Assembly (NCBI RefSeq): GCF_905397275.1
Contig: NZ_CAJPUY010000013.1
Span: forward strand, 62,001-126,000
Reading direction: 5' to 3'
Source of the DNA: Cupriavidus yeoncheonensis
Lineage (GTDB): Bacteria > Pseudomonadota > Gammaproteobacteria > Burkholderiales > Burkholderiaceae
Length of the DNA: 64,000 nt
How positions within the stretch are numbered: the stretch's first letter is position 1; each line of letters opens with the position of its first letter. Positions 16,507 to 25,254 of this stretch are shown piece by piece. The notes beneath the pieces are model-generated. The model was not told the origin of the DNA. It saw only the letters and a program-made list of their open reading frames with translations, and made no database searches. A program made the position numbers and the translations under genes.

Positions 16507-16622
16507 TCTCGCATATCGTCCGTCGTGTCCGTCGCAGCGCACCTGCGGCGCCCCACGCGGATAACCTGCGCAGCGTCGGTCACCCGTGGTCGCCACTGCC
16601 TTCGCCAACAAGGCTCCTGCCG

Positions 16623-17870
16623 ATGTTCACCCTCATATTCCTCGCCGCGCTGGTCGTCATGGTGCTAACCAAGCTGTGGCTGGCGGCCCGCCAGGTGCGC
16701 CATGTTGGCCTGCACCGCAACGCCGTGCCGCCCCGCTTTGCCGACACCATCGCGCTGCCATCGCACCAGAAGGCAGCCGACTACACCATTGCGCGCACGC
16801 GCCTGTCGATGCTCGAGGTACTGGCCGGCGCAGCGGTGCTGATCGGCTTCACCATGCTGGGCGGGCTGCAGTGGCTGAACCAGTTCTGGCTCGGCATGTT
16901 CGGCCCCGGCTATCCCTACGGCGTGGCGCTGATCGCAAGCGTGGCGCTGATCGGCGGGGTGGCGGAGCTGCCCTTCACGCTGTATGGCCAGTTCGGCATC
17001 GAGGAGCGCTTCGGCTTCAACAAGATGACGCCCGGCCTGTGGCTGGCCGACATGGTCAAGATGCTGCTGGTCGCCTGCGCGCTGGGCCTGCCGCTGCTGC
17101 TGGCGGTGCTCTGGCTGATGGACCGCGCCGGCAGCCTGTGGTGGGTCTGGACCTGGCTGGTGTGGATGGCCTTCAACCTGCTGCTGCTGATCGTGTTCCC
17201 CACCTTCATCGCGCCGCTGTTCAACAAGTTCGAGCCGCTCGACGATGAGTCGCTGCGCCAGCGCATCGAGGCACTCATGCGGAAATGCGGCTTTGCCAGC
17301 AAGGGCCTGTTCGTGATGGACGGCAGCAAGCGCAGCGCGCACGGCAATGCCTACTTCACCGGCTTTGGCGCGGCCAAGCGCATCGTCTTCTTCGACACGC
17401 TGCTCTCGCGCCTGTCGGGCGACGAGATCGAGGCGGTGCTGGCGCATGAACTCGGCCACTTCAAGCGCCGCCACGTGGCCAAGCGCATCGTCGTGACGTT
17501 CGCGCTGAGCCTGGTCTTCCTGGCCCTGCTGGGCTGGCTGTCGACGCGCACGTGGTTCTATACCGGGCTGGGCGTGGCGCCCAACCTGGGCGTCTCCAAC
17601 AGCGCGCTGGCGCTGGTGCTGTTCTTCCTGACGCTGCCGGTGTTCACTTTCCTGCTGGGCCCCCTGTCCAGCCAGTCGTCGCGCCGGCACGAGTTCGAGG
17701 CCGATGCCTTTGCCGCGGACCAGACCAACGCCAGCCACCTGGTCTCGGCACTGGTCAAGCTGTACAAGGACAACGCTTCCACGCTGACGCCCGACCCGCT
17801 CTACAGCGCGTTCTACTACTCGCACCCGCCCGCCGCGCAGCGGATCGACCGACTGCTGGCGCACGCATGA
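16623..17870 (+). CDS. M48-family membrane metalloprotease (CAAX prenyl protease Ste24-like)
   Basis: A 415-residue integral membrane zinc protease. The zinc site is [13 protein letters not shown], with the third ligand region HEFEADAFA further on. Helices surround the site (residues ~3-20, ~65-85, ~100-125, ~150-200, ~290-345), and the family N-terminal domain contains [13 protein letters not shown]. In bacteria without prenylation these proteins act in membrane-protein quality control. Its stop overlaps the rsgA start (ATGA). Confidence 0.93.
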   Translation: MFTLIFLAALVVMVLTKLWLAARQVRHVGLHRNAVPPRFADTIALPSHQKAADYTIARTRLSMLEVLAGAAVLIGFTMLGGLQWLNQFWLGMFGPGYPYGVALIASVALIGGVAELPFTLYGQFGIEERFGFNKMTPGLWLADMVKMLLVACALGLPLLLAVLWLMDRAGSLWWVWTWLVWMAFNLLLLIVFPTFIAPLFNKFEPLDDESLRQRIEALMRKCGFASKGLFVMDGSKRSAHGNAYFTGFGAAKRIVFFDTLLSRLSGDEIEAVLAHELGHFKRRHVAKRIVVTFALSLVFLALLGWLSTRTWFYTGLGVAPNLGVSNSALALVLFFLTLPVFTFLLGPLSSQSSRRHEFEADAFAADQTNASHLVSALVKLYKDNASTLTPDPLYSAFYYSHPPAAQRIDRLLAHA

Positions 17871-18838
17871 GCCGCACCAGCCGACACCGTATCGCCGGCG
17901 GTAATACCGGCACCGGCAAGACCGCCGAAGGCGCCCTGGTCATTGCCGCGCACGGCCGCCACTACGTGGTGGAGCTGGCCGACGGCACGCACATGCACGC
18001 GTTCCCGCGCGGCAAGAAGAGCGACACCGCGGTGGGCGACCATGTCAGCGTGGAACGCACCGCGGTCGACCAGTGCGTGATCACCGCCGTCAGGCCGCGC
18101 AAGAACCTGCTGTACCGCTCTGACCAGTTCAAGTCCAAGCTGCTGGCGGCGAATATCGACCAGGTGGTGGTCGTGCTGGCCACCGAGCCTGGTTTTTCGG
18201 AGGATCTGCTCGGGCGCGCGCTGGTCTCGGCCGAGGCCATGGAGATCCGCCCGCTGATCCTGCTCAACAAGACCGACCTGCCCGACCGCCTCGACGATTC
18301 GCGCCGCAGGCTCGCGCTGTACCGGGACCTCGGCTACGACACGGTCGAGCTGTCGGTGCACGGTGCCCCGGACGATGCCCTGGCCGCGCTGAAGCCGCGT
18401 CTGGCCGGGCTCGCCAGCATCCTGATCGGCCAGTCGGGCATGGGCAAGTCGTCGCTGCTCAACCTGCTGATCCCGGGTGTGGAGGCGCAGACGCGCGAGA
18501 TCTCGGCCAAGCTCGATTCCGGCAAGCACACCACGACCTTCACGCGCCTGTACCACCTGCCGCCCGAATGGGGCAACGTGGATGGCCACGGGGGTTGCCT
18601 GTTCGATTCGCCGGGCTTCCAGGAATTCGGCCTGCACCACCTGAGCGAGGGCATGCTGGAACGCGCGTTCCCGGAATTCCGGCCGCTCCTGACCGAGTGC
18701 CGCTTCTACAACTGCCACCACGTCAACGAGCCGGGCTGCGGCGTGCTGGCCGCGATCGAGAACGGCGGCATTTCGGAGCGCCGCCACCAGCTCTACACGC
18801 AGCTCCTGCACGAATCCAGCCAGCAGAAGCCCTGGTAG
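17867..18838 (+). CDS. rsgA: Ribosome small subunit-dependent GTPase A
   Basis: A 323-residue circularly permuted GTPase that checks late 30S assembly. The ATG at 17867 overlaps the upstream stop; upstream in-frame sequence is a shadow of the protease gene. Order of features: OB-fold N-terminus ([15 protein letters not shown]), G4 LNKTDLP, G1 [14 protein letters not shown]3 [10 protein letters not shown], then the zinc module [14 protein letters not shown]. The permuted order G4-G1-G3 is diagnostic. Confidence 0.97.
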   Translation: MSRTSRHRIAGGNTGTGKTAEGALVIAAHGRHYVVELADGTHMHAFPRGKKSDTAVGDHVSVERTAVDQCVITAVRPRKNLLYRSDQFKSKLLAANIDQVVVVLATEPGFSEDLLGRALVSAEAMEIRPLILLNKTDLPDRLDDSRRRLALYRDLGYDTVELSVHGAPDDALAALKPRLAGLASILIGQSGMGKSSLLNLLIPGVEAQTREISAKLDSGKHTTTFTRLYHLPPEWGNVDGHGGCLFDSPGFQEFGLHHLSEGMLERAFPEFRPLLTECRFYNCHHVNEPGCGVLAAIENGGISERRHQLYTQLLHESSQQKPW

Positions 18839-18880
18839 CCGTGGTAAGGTGGCTGCACCTGCATTGCCGGTGCGCTGCCA

Positions 18881-19186
18881 ATGAAACTGCTGCTGTCCGC
18901 CACCTCGATCGTGCACGCGGCGCATTGCCGCAACGTGTTGCGCGCTGCCGGCATCCGCGCCGAACTGCGCAACACGTGGCTGTCAGGCGCGATCGGCGAA
19001 ATCCCGTTCCGGGAAAGCGCGCCGCAGGTCTGGATTCTCGATGATCACATGGAGGCGCAGGCCTGGGCCGCGCTGAAAACGGCGGCGGAACCGCCGCCGG
19101 GGCCGCACTGGCAGTGCCGCCACTGCCACGAATGGCATGAGCCGCAGTTCGGCGCCTGCTGGCGCTGCGGCGCGTCGCGGGATTAG
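18881..19186 (+). CDS. DUF2007-type small protein with C-terminal zinc ribbon
   Basis: A 101-residue protein. The N-terminal ~65 residues fit the DUF2007 putative signal-transducing fold (KLLLSATSIVHAAHCRNVLRAAGI, then VWILDDHMEAQAW). Two CxxC pairs (CRHC and CWRC) form a likely zinc ribbon at the end. It is 42 bases after rsgA and may be co-transcribed. No specific function is known. Confidence 0.85.
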   Translation: MKLLLSATSIVHAAHCRNVLRAAGIRAELRNTWLSGAIGEIPFRESAPQVWILDDHMEAQAWAALKTAAEPPPGPHWQCRHCHEWHEPQFGACWRCGASRD

Positions 19187-19270
19187 ATCAGCCGACCGGT
19201 CAGCCCACCGGTCAGCCCACCGCTCAGCCCACCGCTCAGCCCAGCGCTCAGCCCACCGCTCAGCCCACCC
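19187..19270. repeat. 12-bp tandem repeat (seven units) spanning the cobD-like stop codon
   Basis: Seven consecutive 12-base units related to CTCAGCCCACCG run from 19187 to 19270. On the minus strand each reads as three codons plus TGA, in frame with the cobD-like gene, so its last codons and stop (Val-Gly-stop) are repeated seven times. The plus-strand gene upstream ends just before the array. Confidence 0.9.
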
Positions 19271-20255
19271 AAAGCGCCAGCGACAGCATCGCCAGCAGCA
19301 GCATCCACAGCACCACGGCGCGCCACACCAGCCCCACCGCAGACTGCAGCGTACGCACGCCCGGCTCCGCGCCGAACTCCGGCGCCACGGGCTCGGGGCC
19401 GTTGTCCTCTTCCATGCCCGGTGCGTAGTCGATCGCGGGGCCAGCCGCCATGCTGGTGCGCAGCACGACGCTGGAGTCGTCTTCCGGTAGCGGCGTGCCC
19501 AGGCGCACGCCCAGCGCCCCGCCACCGCTTGCGAGCAGGATGCCGTTGACCGCGTCGTTCCACTTGCGGGCGTGGTTGCGCCACGCGTAGACCGCGTCCT
19601 CGAAATTGCCCACGATCGCAAACCCGATCGCCGTCAGCCGCGAAGGCACCCAGTCGAGCACGTAGAACGCGCGCGCGGCGAAGCGGCCCAGCGCCGGGCT
19701 GCGTTCGGTCGACGGCAGGTTCCACTGGCGGCCCAGGAATTCGGCGGCGCGGTACAGCACCACCCCGCCCGGCCCGATCGGCACCAGGAACCAGAAGAAC
19801 ACGCCGAACACATGGCGGTGCACGGCCACGATCGCCGCTTCAAGCGTGTGGCGCACGATCTCGGTCACCGGCATCTCGATGGTGTCGATGCCGGTCCACT
19901 CATGCAGCAGCGCGCGCGCCGCGAGCAGGTCGTCGCGGTTCAGCGCCTCGTGGATATCGGTGAAATAGTGGCTGAACTGGCGGAAGCCCAGCGTCAGGTA
20001 CAACACCAGCACGTTCCACGCGAGCGTGAGCGCGACGCTGATCGACGCGAGCAGGTAGTGCACCACCATCACGGCCAGCGTGAGCGGCAGCACCACGGTG
20101 AGCCAGGCCAGCGCGGCGTCGCGCGGGCGGCCGGTGTCGAACGCGTGTTCGGCGCGGTCACCCAGCGCGCGCACGATCTCGTGGATCGGGTTGTTGCGAC
20201 CCAGGGCGCGGAACTGCTCTGCGATCAGCGCCAGGAGAACGGATACGAAGGTCAT
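19260..20255 (-). CDS. CobD/CbiB-family membrane protein
   Basis: A 331-residue protein of the family that includes adenosylcobinamide-phosphate synthase CbiB/CobD, with helices at about 1-15, 50-90, 145-170 and 305-330. Family-like stretches are LGFRQFSHYFTDIHEALNRDDLLAAR and ARAFYVLDWVPSRLTAIGFAIVGNFEDAVYAWR. No cobalamin genes are near, and Burkholderiaceae carry a housekeeping paralog of this kind, so a role in cobamide synthesis is uncertain; an AmpE-like role is an alternative. The stop sits inside a 12-bp tandem repeat. Confidence 0.8.
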   Translation of the reverse strand: MTFVSVLLALIAEQFRALGRNNPIHEIVRALGDRAEHAFDTGRPRDAALAWLTVVLPLTLAVMVVHYLLASISVALTLAWNVLVLYLTLGFRQFSHYFTDIHEALNRDDLLAARALLHEWTGIDTIEMPVTEIVRHTLEAAIVAVHRHVFGVFFWFLVPIGPGGVVLYRAAEFLGRQWNLPSTERSPALGRFAARAFYVLDWVPSRLTAIGFAIVGNFEDAVYAWRNHARKWNDAVNGILLASGGGALGVRLGTPLPEDDSSVVLRTSMAAGPAIDYAPGMEEDNGPEPVAPEFGAEPGVRTLQSAVGLVWRAVVLWMLLLAMLSLALWVG

Positions 20256-20395
20256 CTCGGTACTGGGTGACGGGCCCGGTGTCGGCCAGGCCGGAAACTA
20301 GGGGGCGGCAACCTGCCGGCGATGTGCCGGGCCGGTCGCAAATACATAGCGAGAAGATAGCACAGCGGTACATGCCCGACGACGATACCGCCCTA

Positions 20396-20419
20396 AGAAC
20401 CCATTTCAAAATGGGTTCT
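20396..20419. repeat. 11-bp perfect palindrome between the pirin and cobD-like genes
   Basis: AGAACCCATTT (20396-20406) and AAATGGGTTCT (20409-20419) are separated by two bases. There is no T-tract on either side, so it is more like a protein-binding dyad or a dispersed repeat than a terminator. Confidence 0.7.
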
Positions 20420-20508
20420 AAAGGCAGACAGCCCGCGGGCGCGGGCCGGCGGGCTGTGTTGGAACGGCGGTGCAGCGCGTCGGTTCCGCGCCGGCCCGGC
20501 CCCCGGGA

Positions 20509-21207
20509 TCAGGGCAGGTCGAAGACCAGGACTTCGGCGCCTTCGCCCTGCGTCAGCGCCAGGGCGTCCACGGACTCCAGCTTGGCCGCGTCGCCGGTTT
20601 CCAGCGTCTGGCCATTGATGGCGATCCGGCCACGCGCCACATACACGTAGGCACGGCGTCCGGGCTGCAGCGCCAGCGTGGCGGACTCGTCGCCGTCGAA
20701 CAGGCCTGCGTACAGGCGCATGTCCTGATGCACGAGCACCGAGCCTTCCGCGCCATCCGAGCTGGCAACCAGACGCAGCCGGCCGCGCTTGTCCTCCGCA
20801 TCGAAGCGCTTTTCCTCATAGCCCGGCTCGATGCCGGTCTGGTTCGGCATGATCCAGATCTGCAGGAAATGCGTGGTGTCGTGGGCGGCGTGGTTGTACT
20901 CCGAATGCCGCACGCCGGTGCCTGCGCTCATGCGCTGCACGTCGCCCGGGCGGATCACGCTGCCGTTGCCCATGCTGTCCTTGTGCGCCAGCTCGCCTTC
21001 CAGCACATAGCTGATGATTTCCATGTCGCGGTGACCATGGGTGCCAAAGCCCATGCCCGGCGCGACGCGGTCCTCATTGATCACGCGCAGCGGCCCGAAC
21101 TGGGTGTGCTGCGGATCGTAGTAGTCGGCAAAGGAGAACGAGTGATACGACTTCAGCCAGCCATGGTCCGCGTAACCGCGCTCTTCCGACCTTCTGATTT
21201 CAATCAT
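20509..21207 (-). CDS. Pirin family protein (YhhW-like quercetinase)
   Basis: A 232-residue bicupin. The metal-binding cupin is near residues 50-105: GFGTHGHRDMEIISYVLEGELAHKDSMGN and MSAGTGVRHSEYN, giving the His-His-His-Glu set. Some members have quercetin 2,3-dioxygenase activity, but natural substrates are usually unknown. It is divergent from a LysR regulator, a common pairing; that regulator has a near-perfect dyad at its own start. The start at 21207 (MIEIRRSEERGYADHGWL) is typical. Confidence 0.93.
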   Translation of the reverse strand: MIEIRRSEERGYADHGWLKSYHSFSFADYYDPQHTQFGPLRVINEDRVAPGMGFGTHGHRDMEIISYVLEGELAHKDSMGNGSVIRPGDVQRMSAGTGVRHSEYNHAAHDTTHFLQIWIMPNQTGIEPGYEEKRFDAEDKRGRLRLVASSDGAEGSVLVHQDMRLYAGLFDGDESATLALQPGRRAYVYVARGRIAINGQTLETGDAAKLESVDALALTQGEGAEVLVFDLP

Positions 21208-21341
21208 TTTGATGGCCCTCCTTGTGGCCCTGGCTTGCCTTCCCTCTACGGCTTAGTGCCGTGGGATATGGCGTTTGCTTACGATGCTAGGAAGTTTAGG
21301 CGCAGTGGCGTATATTGAACGGCATCGTCTTAGAAGTAATC

Positions 21342-21358
21342 ATTCAGAATTTCTGAAT
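21342..21358. promoter_or_regulatory. Candidate LysR operator touching the lysR start codon
   Basis: ATTCAGAA-T-TTCTGAAT is a perfect dyad with 8-base arms at 21342-21358. The lysR ATG begins at the next base (21359). Binding there would block translation initiation or local transcription and could also control the divergent pirin gene 135 bases away. No ribosome site is visible, so the mRNA may be leaderless. Confidence 0.6.
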
Positions 21359-22282
21359 ATGCCACTCTCCCTCGAATCCCTCGAAGTCCTGGACGCCATC
21401 GAACGCAAGGGCAGCTTCGCCGCCGCCGCCCACGAGATGGGCAAGGTGCCCTCCGCGCTGACCTATGTGGTGCGCAAGCTCGAAGAAGACCTCGACGTCC
21501 TGCTGTTCGACCGCCGCCGGCACCGGGCCGAACTGACGCCGGCCGGGCGCGCGTTGCTGGATGAAGGGCGTCACCTGCTCCACGCGGCGGACGACCTGGC
21601 GCGGCGGGTCAAGCGGCTGGCTACGGGCTGGGAGGCCACGCTGACCATCGTGGTGGACGACCTGATCAACTTTCGCGCCCTGCTGCCCGTCATCCAGGAT
21701 TTCTACGACGAGAACACGGCCACGCGGCTGCGCTTTGCCAAGGAAGTGCTCGGCGGCGCCTGGGACGCGCTGGTCAACAACCGCGCCGACCTGGTGATCG
21801 GCGGCGCTTATGACGCCCCCAGCACGCAGGGTTTCCAGATCCGGCCGATGGGCAGCATGCCCTTTGTCTTCGCCGTGGCCGCGCATCACCCGCTCGCGAC
21901 CGAGGAAGGGCCGCTGACGACCGTCCAGATCGCCAGGCACCGGATCGTGGCCGTGGGCGACACCTCGCGCAACCTGCCGGCGCGTACGCACGGCGTGCTG
22001 GCCGGACAGGACGTGCTGGTCGTGCCGACCATGCGCGACAAGCTCGAAGCGCAGATCCGTGGCCTTGGCTGCGGCTGGTTGCCGGCGCCGATGGCGCAGC
22101 CGCACATCGAAAGCGGCGTGCTGCAGGCGCGCGAGACCGTCGAAGTGCGCGCGCCCGGCAACTTCAAGGTGGCCTGGCGCACGAGCAATCGCGGCAAGGC
22201 GCTGCAATGGTGGGCGGGCAAGCTCGAAGACCCGCGGCTGGCGCAGGCACTGCTGCAGCAGCAACCGGACCTGGGCGGCTGA
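21359..22282 (+). CDS. LysR-family transcriptional regulator
   Basis: A 307-residue regulator. The N-terminal winged helix (LESLEVLDAIERKGSFAAAAHEMGKVPSALTYVVRKLEEDL, LTPAGRALLDEG) is followed by the periplasmic-binding-like effector domain (~90-290). The start at 21359 places the helix-turn-helix at the usual distance from the N-terminus. It is divergent from the pirin gene and probably controls it together with itself. The inducer cannot be predicted. Confidence 0.93.
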   Translation: MPLSLESLEVLDAIERKGSFAAAAHEMGKVPSALTYVVRKLEEDLDVLLFDRRRHRAELTPAGRALLDEGRHLLHAADDLARRVKRLATGWEATLTIVVDDLINFRALLPVIQDFYDENTATRLRFAKEVLGGAWDALVNNRADLVIGGAYDAPSTQGFQIRPMGSMPFVFAVAAHHPLATEEGPLTTVQIARHRIVAVGDTSRNLPARTHGVLAGQDVLVVPTMRDKLEAQIRGLGCGWLPAPMAQPHIESGVLQARETVEVRAPGNFKVAWRTSNRGKALQWWAGKLEDPRLAQALLQQQPDLGG

Positions 22283-22297
22283 GGCGGAGATACGCGC

Positions 22298-23203
22298 ATG
22301 GCAGTATCCGCCAGCGGCTACCGCGGTCGCTTTGCCCCATCGCCCACCGGCCCGCTGCACATGGGTTCGCTGGTGACCGCACTGGCCACGTGGCTCGACG
22401 CGCGCGCGCATGACGGCCAGTGGCTGGTGCGGATCGAAGACATCGACTATCCGCGCTGCGTGCGCGGCGCCGACACGGACATCCTGCAGACGCTCGAACG
22501 GCTGGGCCTGGTGCCCGACGAAGCGCCGGTCTGGCAAAGCCGGCGCGAGGCCCTCTACGCCGACGCGCTGCATCGCCTGGACATGGCCGACCAGCTCTAC
22601 CCCTGCGGCTGCTCGCGCAAGGAAATCGCCGATTCGCTGCTGCATGTGCGCGAACGGCACCAGACGCTCGGCTATCCGGGCACCTGCCGCAACGGGCTCA
22701 ATGGCAAGCTGCCGCGCGCGTGGCGCGTGCGCGTGCCGGACGGCCCGGGGGCCACCATCTGCTTCGACGACCGCTGGCAGGGCCGGCAATGCCAGGACCT
22801 TGAAACCGAGGTGGGCGACTTCGTACTGCGCCGCGCCGACGGGCTATGGGCCTACCAGCTTGCGGTGGTGGTCGACGACGGCCTGCAGGGCATCACGCAC
22901 ATCGTGCGCGGCGCCGACCTGCTCGACTCCACGCCACGCCAGATCCACCTGCAGCACCTGCTCGGGCTGCCGACGCCCACTTACCTGCACGTGCCCGTGG
23001 TGGTCAACACGGTCGGAGAAAAGCTGAGCAAGCAGAGCGGCGCCCAGGCGATCGACACGAGCGCTCCGCTCGACGCGCTACGCATGGCCGGCGAGCACCT
23101 CGGGCTGCGAAATGTCGGGAAGGATGTGAAGGATTGGCTCGAACGAGCCACCGCGGACTGGCTGCAGCGCCTGACGACGCTGCCAGCCGTGGCCGGGCGC
23201 TGA
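22298..23203 (+). CDS. gluQ: Glutamyl-Q tRNA(Asp) synthetase
   Basis: A 301-residue truncated GluRS homolog that places glutamate on queuosine-34 of tRNA-Asp; it lacks the anticodon-binding domain. Signatures: [22 protein letters not shown] (HIGH-like), the zinc site with CGCSRKE and later TCRNG, and KLSKQSGA in place of KMSKS. It follows lysR by 15 bases. Confidence 0.96.
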   Translation: MAVSASGYRGRFAPSPTGPLHMGSLVTALATWLDARAHDGQWLVRIEDIDYPRCVRGADTDILQTLERLGLVPDEAPVWQSRREALYADALHRLDMADQLYPCGCSRKEIADSLLHVRERHQTLGYPGTCRNGLNGKLPRAWRVRVPDGPGATICFDDRWQGRQCQDLETEVGDFVLRRADGLWAYQLAVVVDDGLQGITHIVRGADLLDSTPRQIHLQHLLGLPTPTYLHVPVVVNTVGEKLSKQSGAQAIDTSAPLDALRMAGEHLGLRNVGKDVKDWLERATADWLQRLTTLPAVAGR

Positions 23204-23236
23204 CAGGCAGCGCCGGCCTCGCGGCTCACGCGATGA

Positions 23237-24733
23237 TCAGGACTTGCGCGGCGCGCCGCCCAGCAGGGCCGCGACGGGGCGCTTGGGCGCCTGGCGGCCA
23301 CGCGACAGCGCCGCCGCAATCATCTCTTCGGCAGGCTTGGCCGAGCTGCTGTTCGGGCTGGGCTCGTAGGGACGCGAGAAGAACGGGTCGTCCGACGGCC
23401 GGAACGCGTTGCGGCCACCGCCGTGGTCCGGGCGGCGCCGACGGTCATCGCCACCTTCACTGTCACCGTTGCCGCGCGCGCGGCGCACGTCCACGCGCTG
23501 GCGGCGTCGGTCGGAGTCTTCCTGGCGGGCCTTCTCGCCGGTGGGATCGAATCCCTCCAGCGTGCTGCGCGGGACGCTGCGCTTGATCAGCTTCTCGATG
23601 TCGACCAGCAGGCGCTCGTCGCTCGGCACGTAAATCGACAGCGCGTCGCCGCTGGCGCCAGCGCGGCCGGTACGGCCGATGCGGTGCACATAGTCTTCGG
23701 CACTGAACGGCAGGTCGAAATTGATCACGCACGGCATATCGGGGATGTCGAGGCCGCGCGCCGCCACGTCAGTGGCCACCAGCGAATCGATGGAGCCGTT
23801 CTTGAAGCCTTCCAGCGTCTGCATGCGCTCGGTCTGGGTCTTGTCGCCGTGGATCGCCGCGGCGTTGATGCCCTCGCGCTCCAGGTGGCGCGCCAGGCGC
23901 GAGCAGCCGATCTTGCTGTTGACGAACACGATGCACTGGCGCGACAGGCCCTGCTCGGCGCGCTGGCGCAGCAGGTGCACCACGGCAGCCTGCTTGTGGC
24001 CGTCTTCCACCTGGTACACCATCTGGCGCACGTTCTCGTTGGTGGAGTTGCTGCGCGCCACCTCGATGGTGACCGGCTGCTTCAGGTAGCTCGCGGCCAG
24101 GCGCTTGATCTCGGGCGAGAACGTGGCCGAGAACAGCAGCGTCTGGCGCTGCGCCGGCAGCAGGTTGATGATGCGCTGCAGGTCGGGCAGGAAGCCCATG
24201 TCCAGCATGCGGTCGGCTTCGTCCAGCACCAGCATCTGCACCTGCGACAGGTTCACCGCCTTCTGCTGCACGTGGTCCAGCAGGCGGCCCGGCGTGGCCA
24301 CCAGGATTTCCACGCCGCGGCGCAGGGCGTCGGTCTGCGGATTCATGTCCACGCCGCCGAACACCACCGTGCTGCGCAGGTCGGTGTGCTTGGCGTAGCG
24401 CGCAACGTTGTCATAGACCTGGTCGGCCAGCTCGCGCGTGGGCGTGAGCATCAGCGCGCGCACCGGGTGGCGCGCCGGCGAGGCGCTCGCGTTGGCCATC
24501 GGCAGCAGGCGCTGGATGATCGGCAGCGCAAAACCAGCGGTCTTGCCGGTGCCGGTCTGGGCGGCGCCCATCACATCCTTGCCGAGCATCACCACGGGGA
24601 TGGCCTGCGCCTGGATCGGCGTCGGCTTGGTATAGCCTTGCTCGGACAGGGCGCGCAGGATGAGCGCGTCCAGGCCAAAGCTCTCGAACGTCTGCTCGGC
24701 TGTGTTCTGGTCAGGTAGGGTCGTTGTCGTCAT
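23237..24733 (-). CDS. rhlE: DEAD-box ATP-dependent RNA helicase RhlE
   Basis: A 498-residue RNA helicase of the RhlE group, involved in ribosome assembly and RNA turnover. The start at 24733 (MTTTTLPDQ) is chosen because the Q-motif homology (FESFGLDALILRALSEQGYTKPTPIQAQAIP) follows. Motifs: AQTGTGKTAGFALP, PTRELA, VLDEADRMLDMGFLPDLQ, LFSATFS, GDKTQ and HRIGRTGRAG. The basic C-terminal tail (residues ~400-498: RRRQRVDVRRARG and others) lacks the RG/FG repeats of the helicase at 4211-6133. Confidence 0.96.
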   Translation of the reverse strand: MTTTTLPDQNTAEQTFESFGLDALILRALSEQGYTKPTPIQAQAIPVVMLGKDVMGAAQTGTGKTAGFALPIIQRLLPMANASASPARHPVRALMLTPTRELADQVYDNVARYAKHTDLRSTVVFGGVDMNPQTDALRRGVEILVATPGRLLDHVQQKAVNLSQVQMLVLDEADRMLDMGFLPDLQRIINLLPAQRQTLLFSATFSPEIKRLAASYLKQPVTIEVARSNSTNENVRQMVYQVEDGHKQAAVVHLLRQRAEQGLSRQCIVFVNSKIGCSRLARHLEREGINAAAIHGDKTQTERMQTLEGFKNGSIDSLVATDVAARGLDIPDMPCVINFDLPFSAEDYVHRIGRTGRAGASGDALSIYVPSDERLLVDIEKLIKRSVPRSTLEGFDPTGEKARQEDSDRRRQRVDVRRARGNGDSEGGDDRRRRPDHGGGRNAFRPSDDPFFSRPYEPSPNSSSAKPAEEMIAAALSRGRQAPKRPVAALLGGAPRKS

Positions 24734-25254
24734 GGTATCGGGGTGTGGCGGGAGGCGAACCCGGCACAAACGGATACGCGTCTGGAACTCATCTCGCCTT
24801 GCTAGAGGCCGGATCCGGGGCGGATCTCGGCGCGGCAATGCCTTCAACGGCATTTGCCCAAGCGAATCAAAGACTTACATTCTAGCACCTCTGCCGCCGC
24901 ACTGAACAGGTGGGCGACGCGGCACAGCAGGTTTCCCAATTCAGTGTGGACACCGCGGGTTTCAACAACATGTCACATGGCGGCGCGATGATGCACGTCA
25001 CAACCCGCCGGTCATTGGGACTGGCCCACCGCAGAATACGACAAGAATATCGACATGGACCTGGACTTCCTTCGCCTCGCGCGCGACCGCTTCCTGCAGA
25101 CTTCCACCATCTTCCTGGGACTGGCTGGCGTGCCGGTCCTGGCCATGCCGTCCGGCAGCCCCGCAAGCCCGCCAGACGGCTCCAGCCCGCCGTTGCCCGC
25201 GTGGCCGTTTGCGCAGCACGGCCTGCCGGCAACGGCCTGACCAACCGGGCGTAC
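24734..25254. other. 521-base intergenic region
   Basis: It lies upstream of rhlE and downstream of the CoA-transferase gene. Apart from the weak small frame at 25055-25240, I see no clear gene, hairpin or RNA signature. Confidence 0.5.
25055..25240 (+). CDS. Possible small hypothetical protein
   Basis: A 61-residue frame starting MDLDFLRLARDRF, with an amphipathic N-terminus, a short hydrophobic stretch (IFLGLAGVPVLAM) and a Pro/Ser-rich end. Third codon positions are G/C-rich like real genes here, but there is no good ribosome site and overlapping frames exist on the other strand. Confidence 0.25.
   Translation: MDLDFLRLARDRFLQTSTIFLGLAGVPVLAMPSGSPASPPDGSSPPLPAWPFAQHGLPATA

Noticed and set aside
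17552..17866. Upstream extension of rsgA
   Set aside because: It overlaps the conserved C-terminus of the M48 protease; the ATGA overlap at 17867 and the family N-terminus support the shorter start.
19260..20255. Adenosylcobinamide-phosphate synthase as firm function of the CobD-like gene
   Set aside because: No cobalamin biosynthesis genes are nearby, and similar stand-alone paralogs are frequent in this group.
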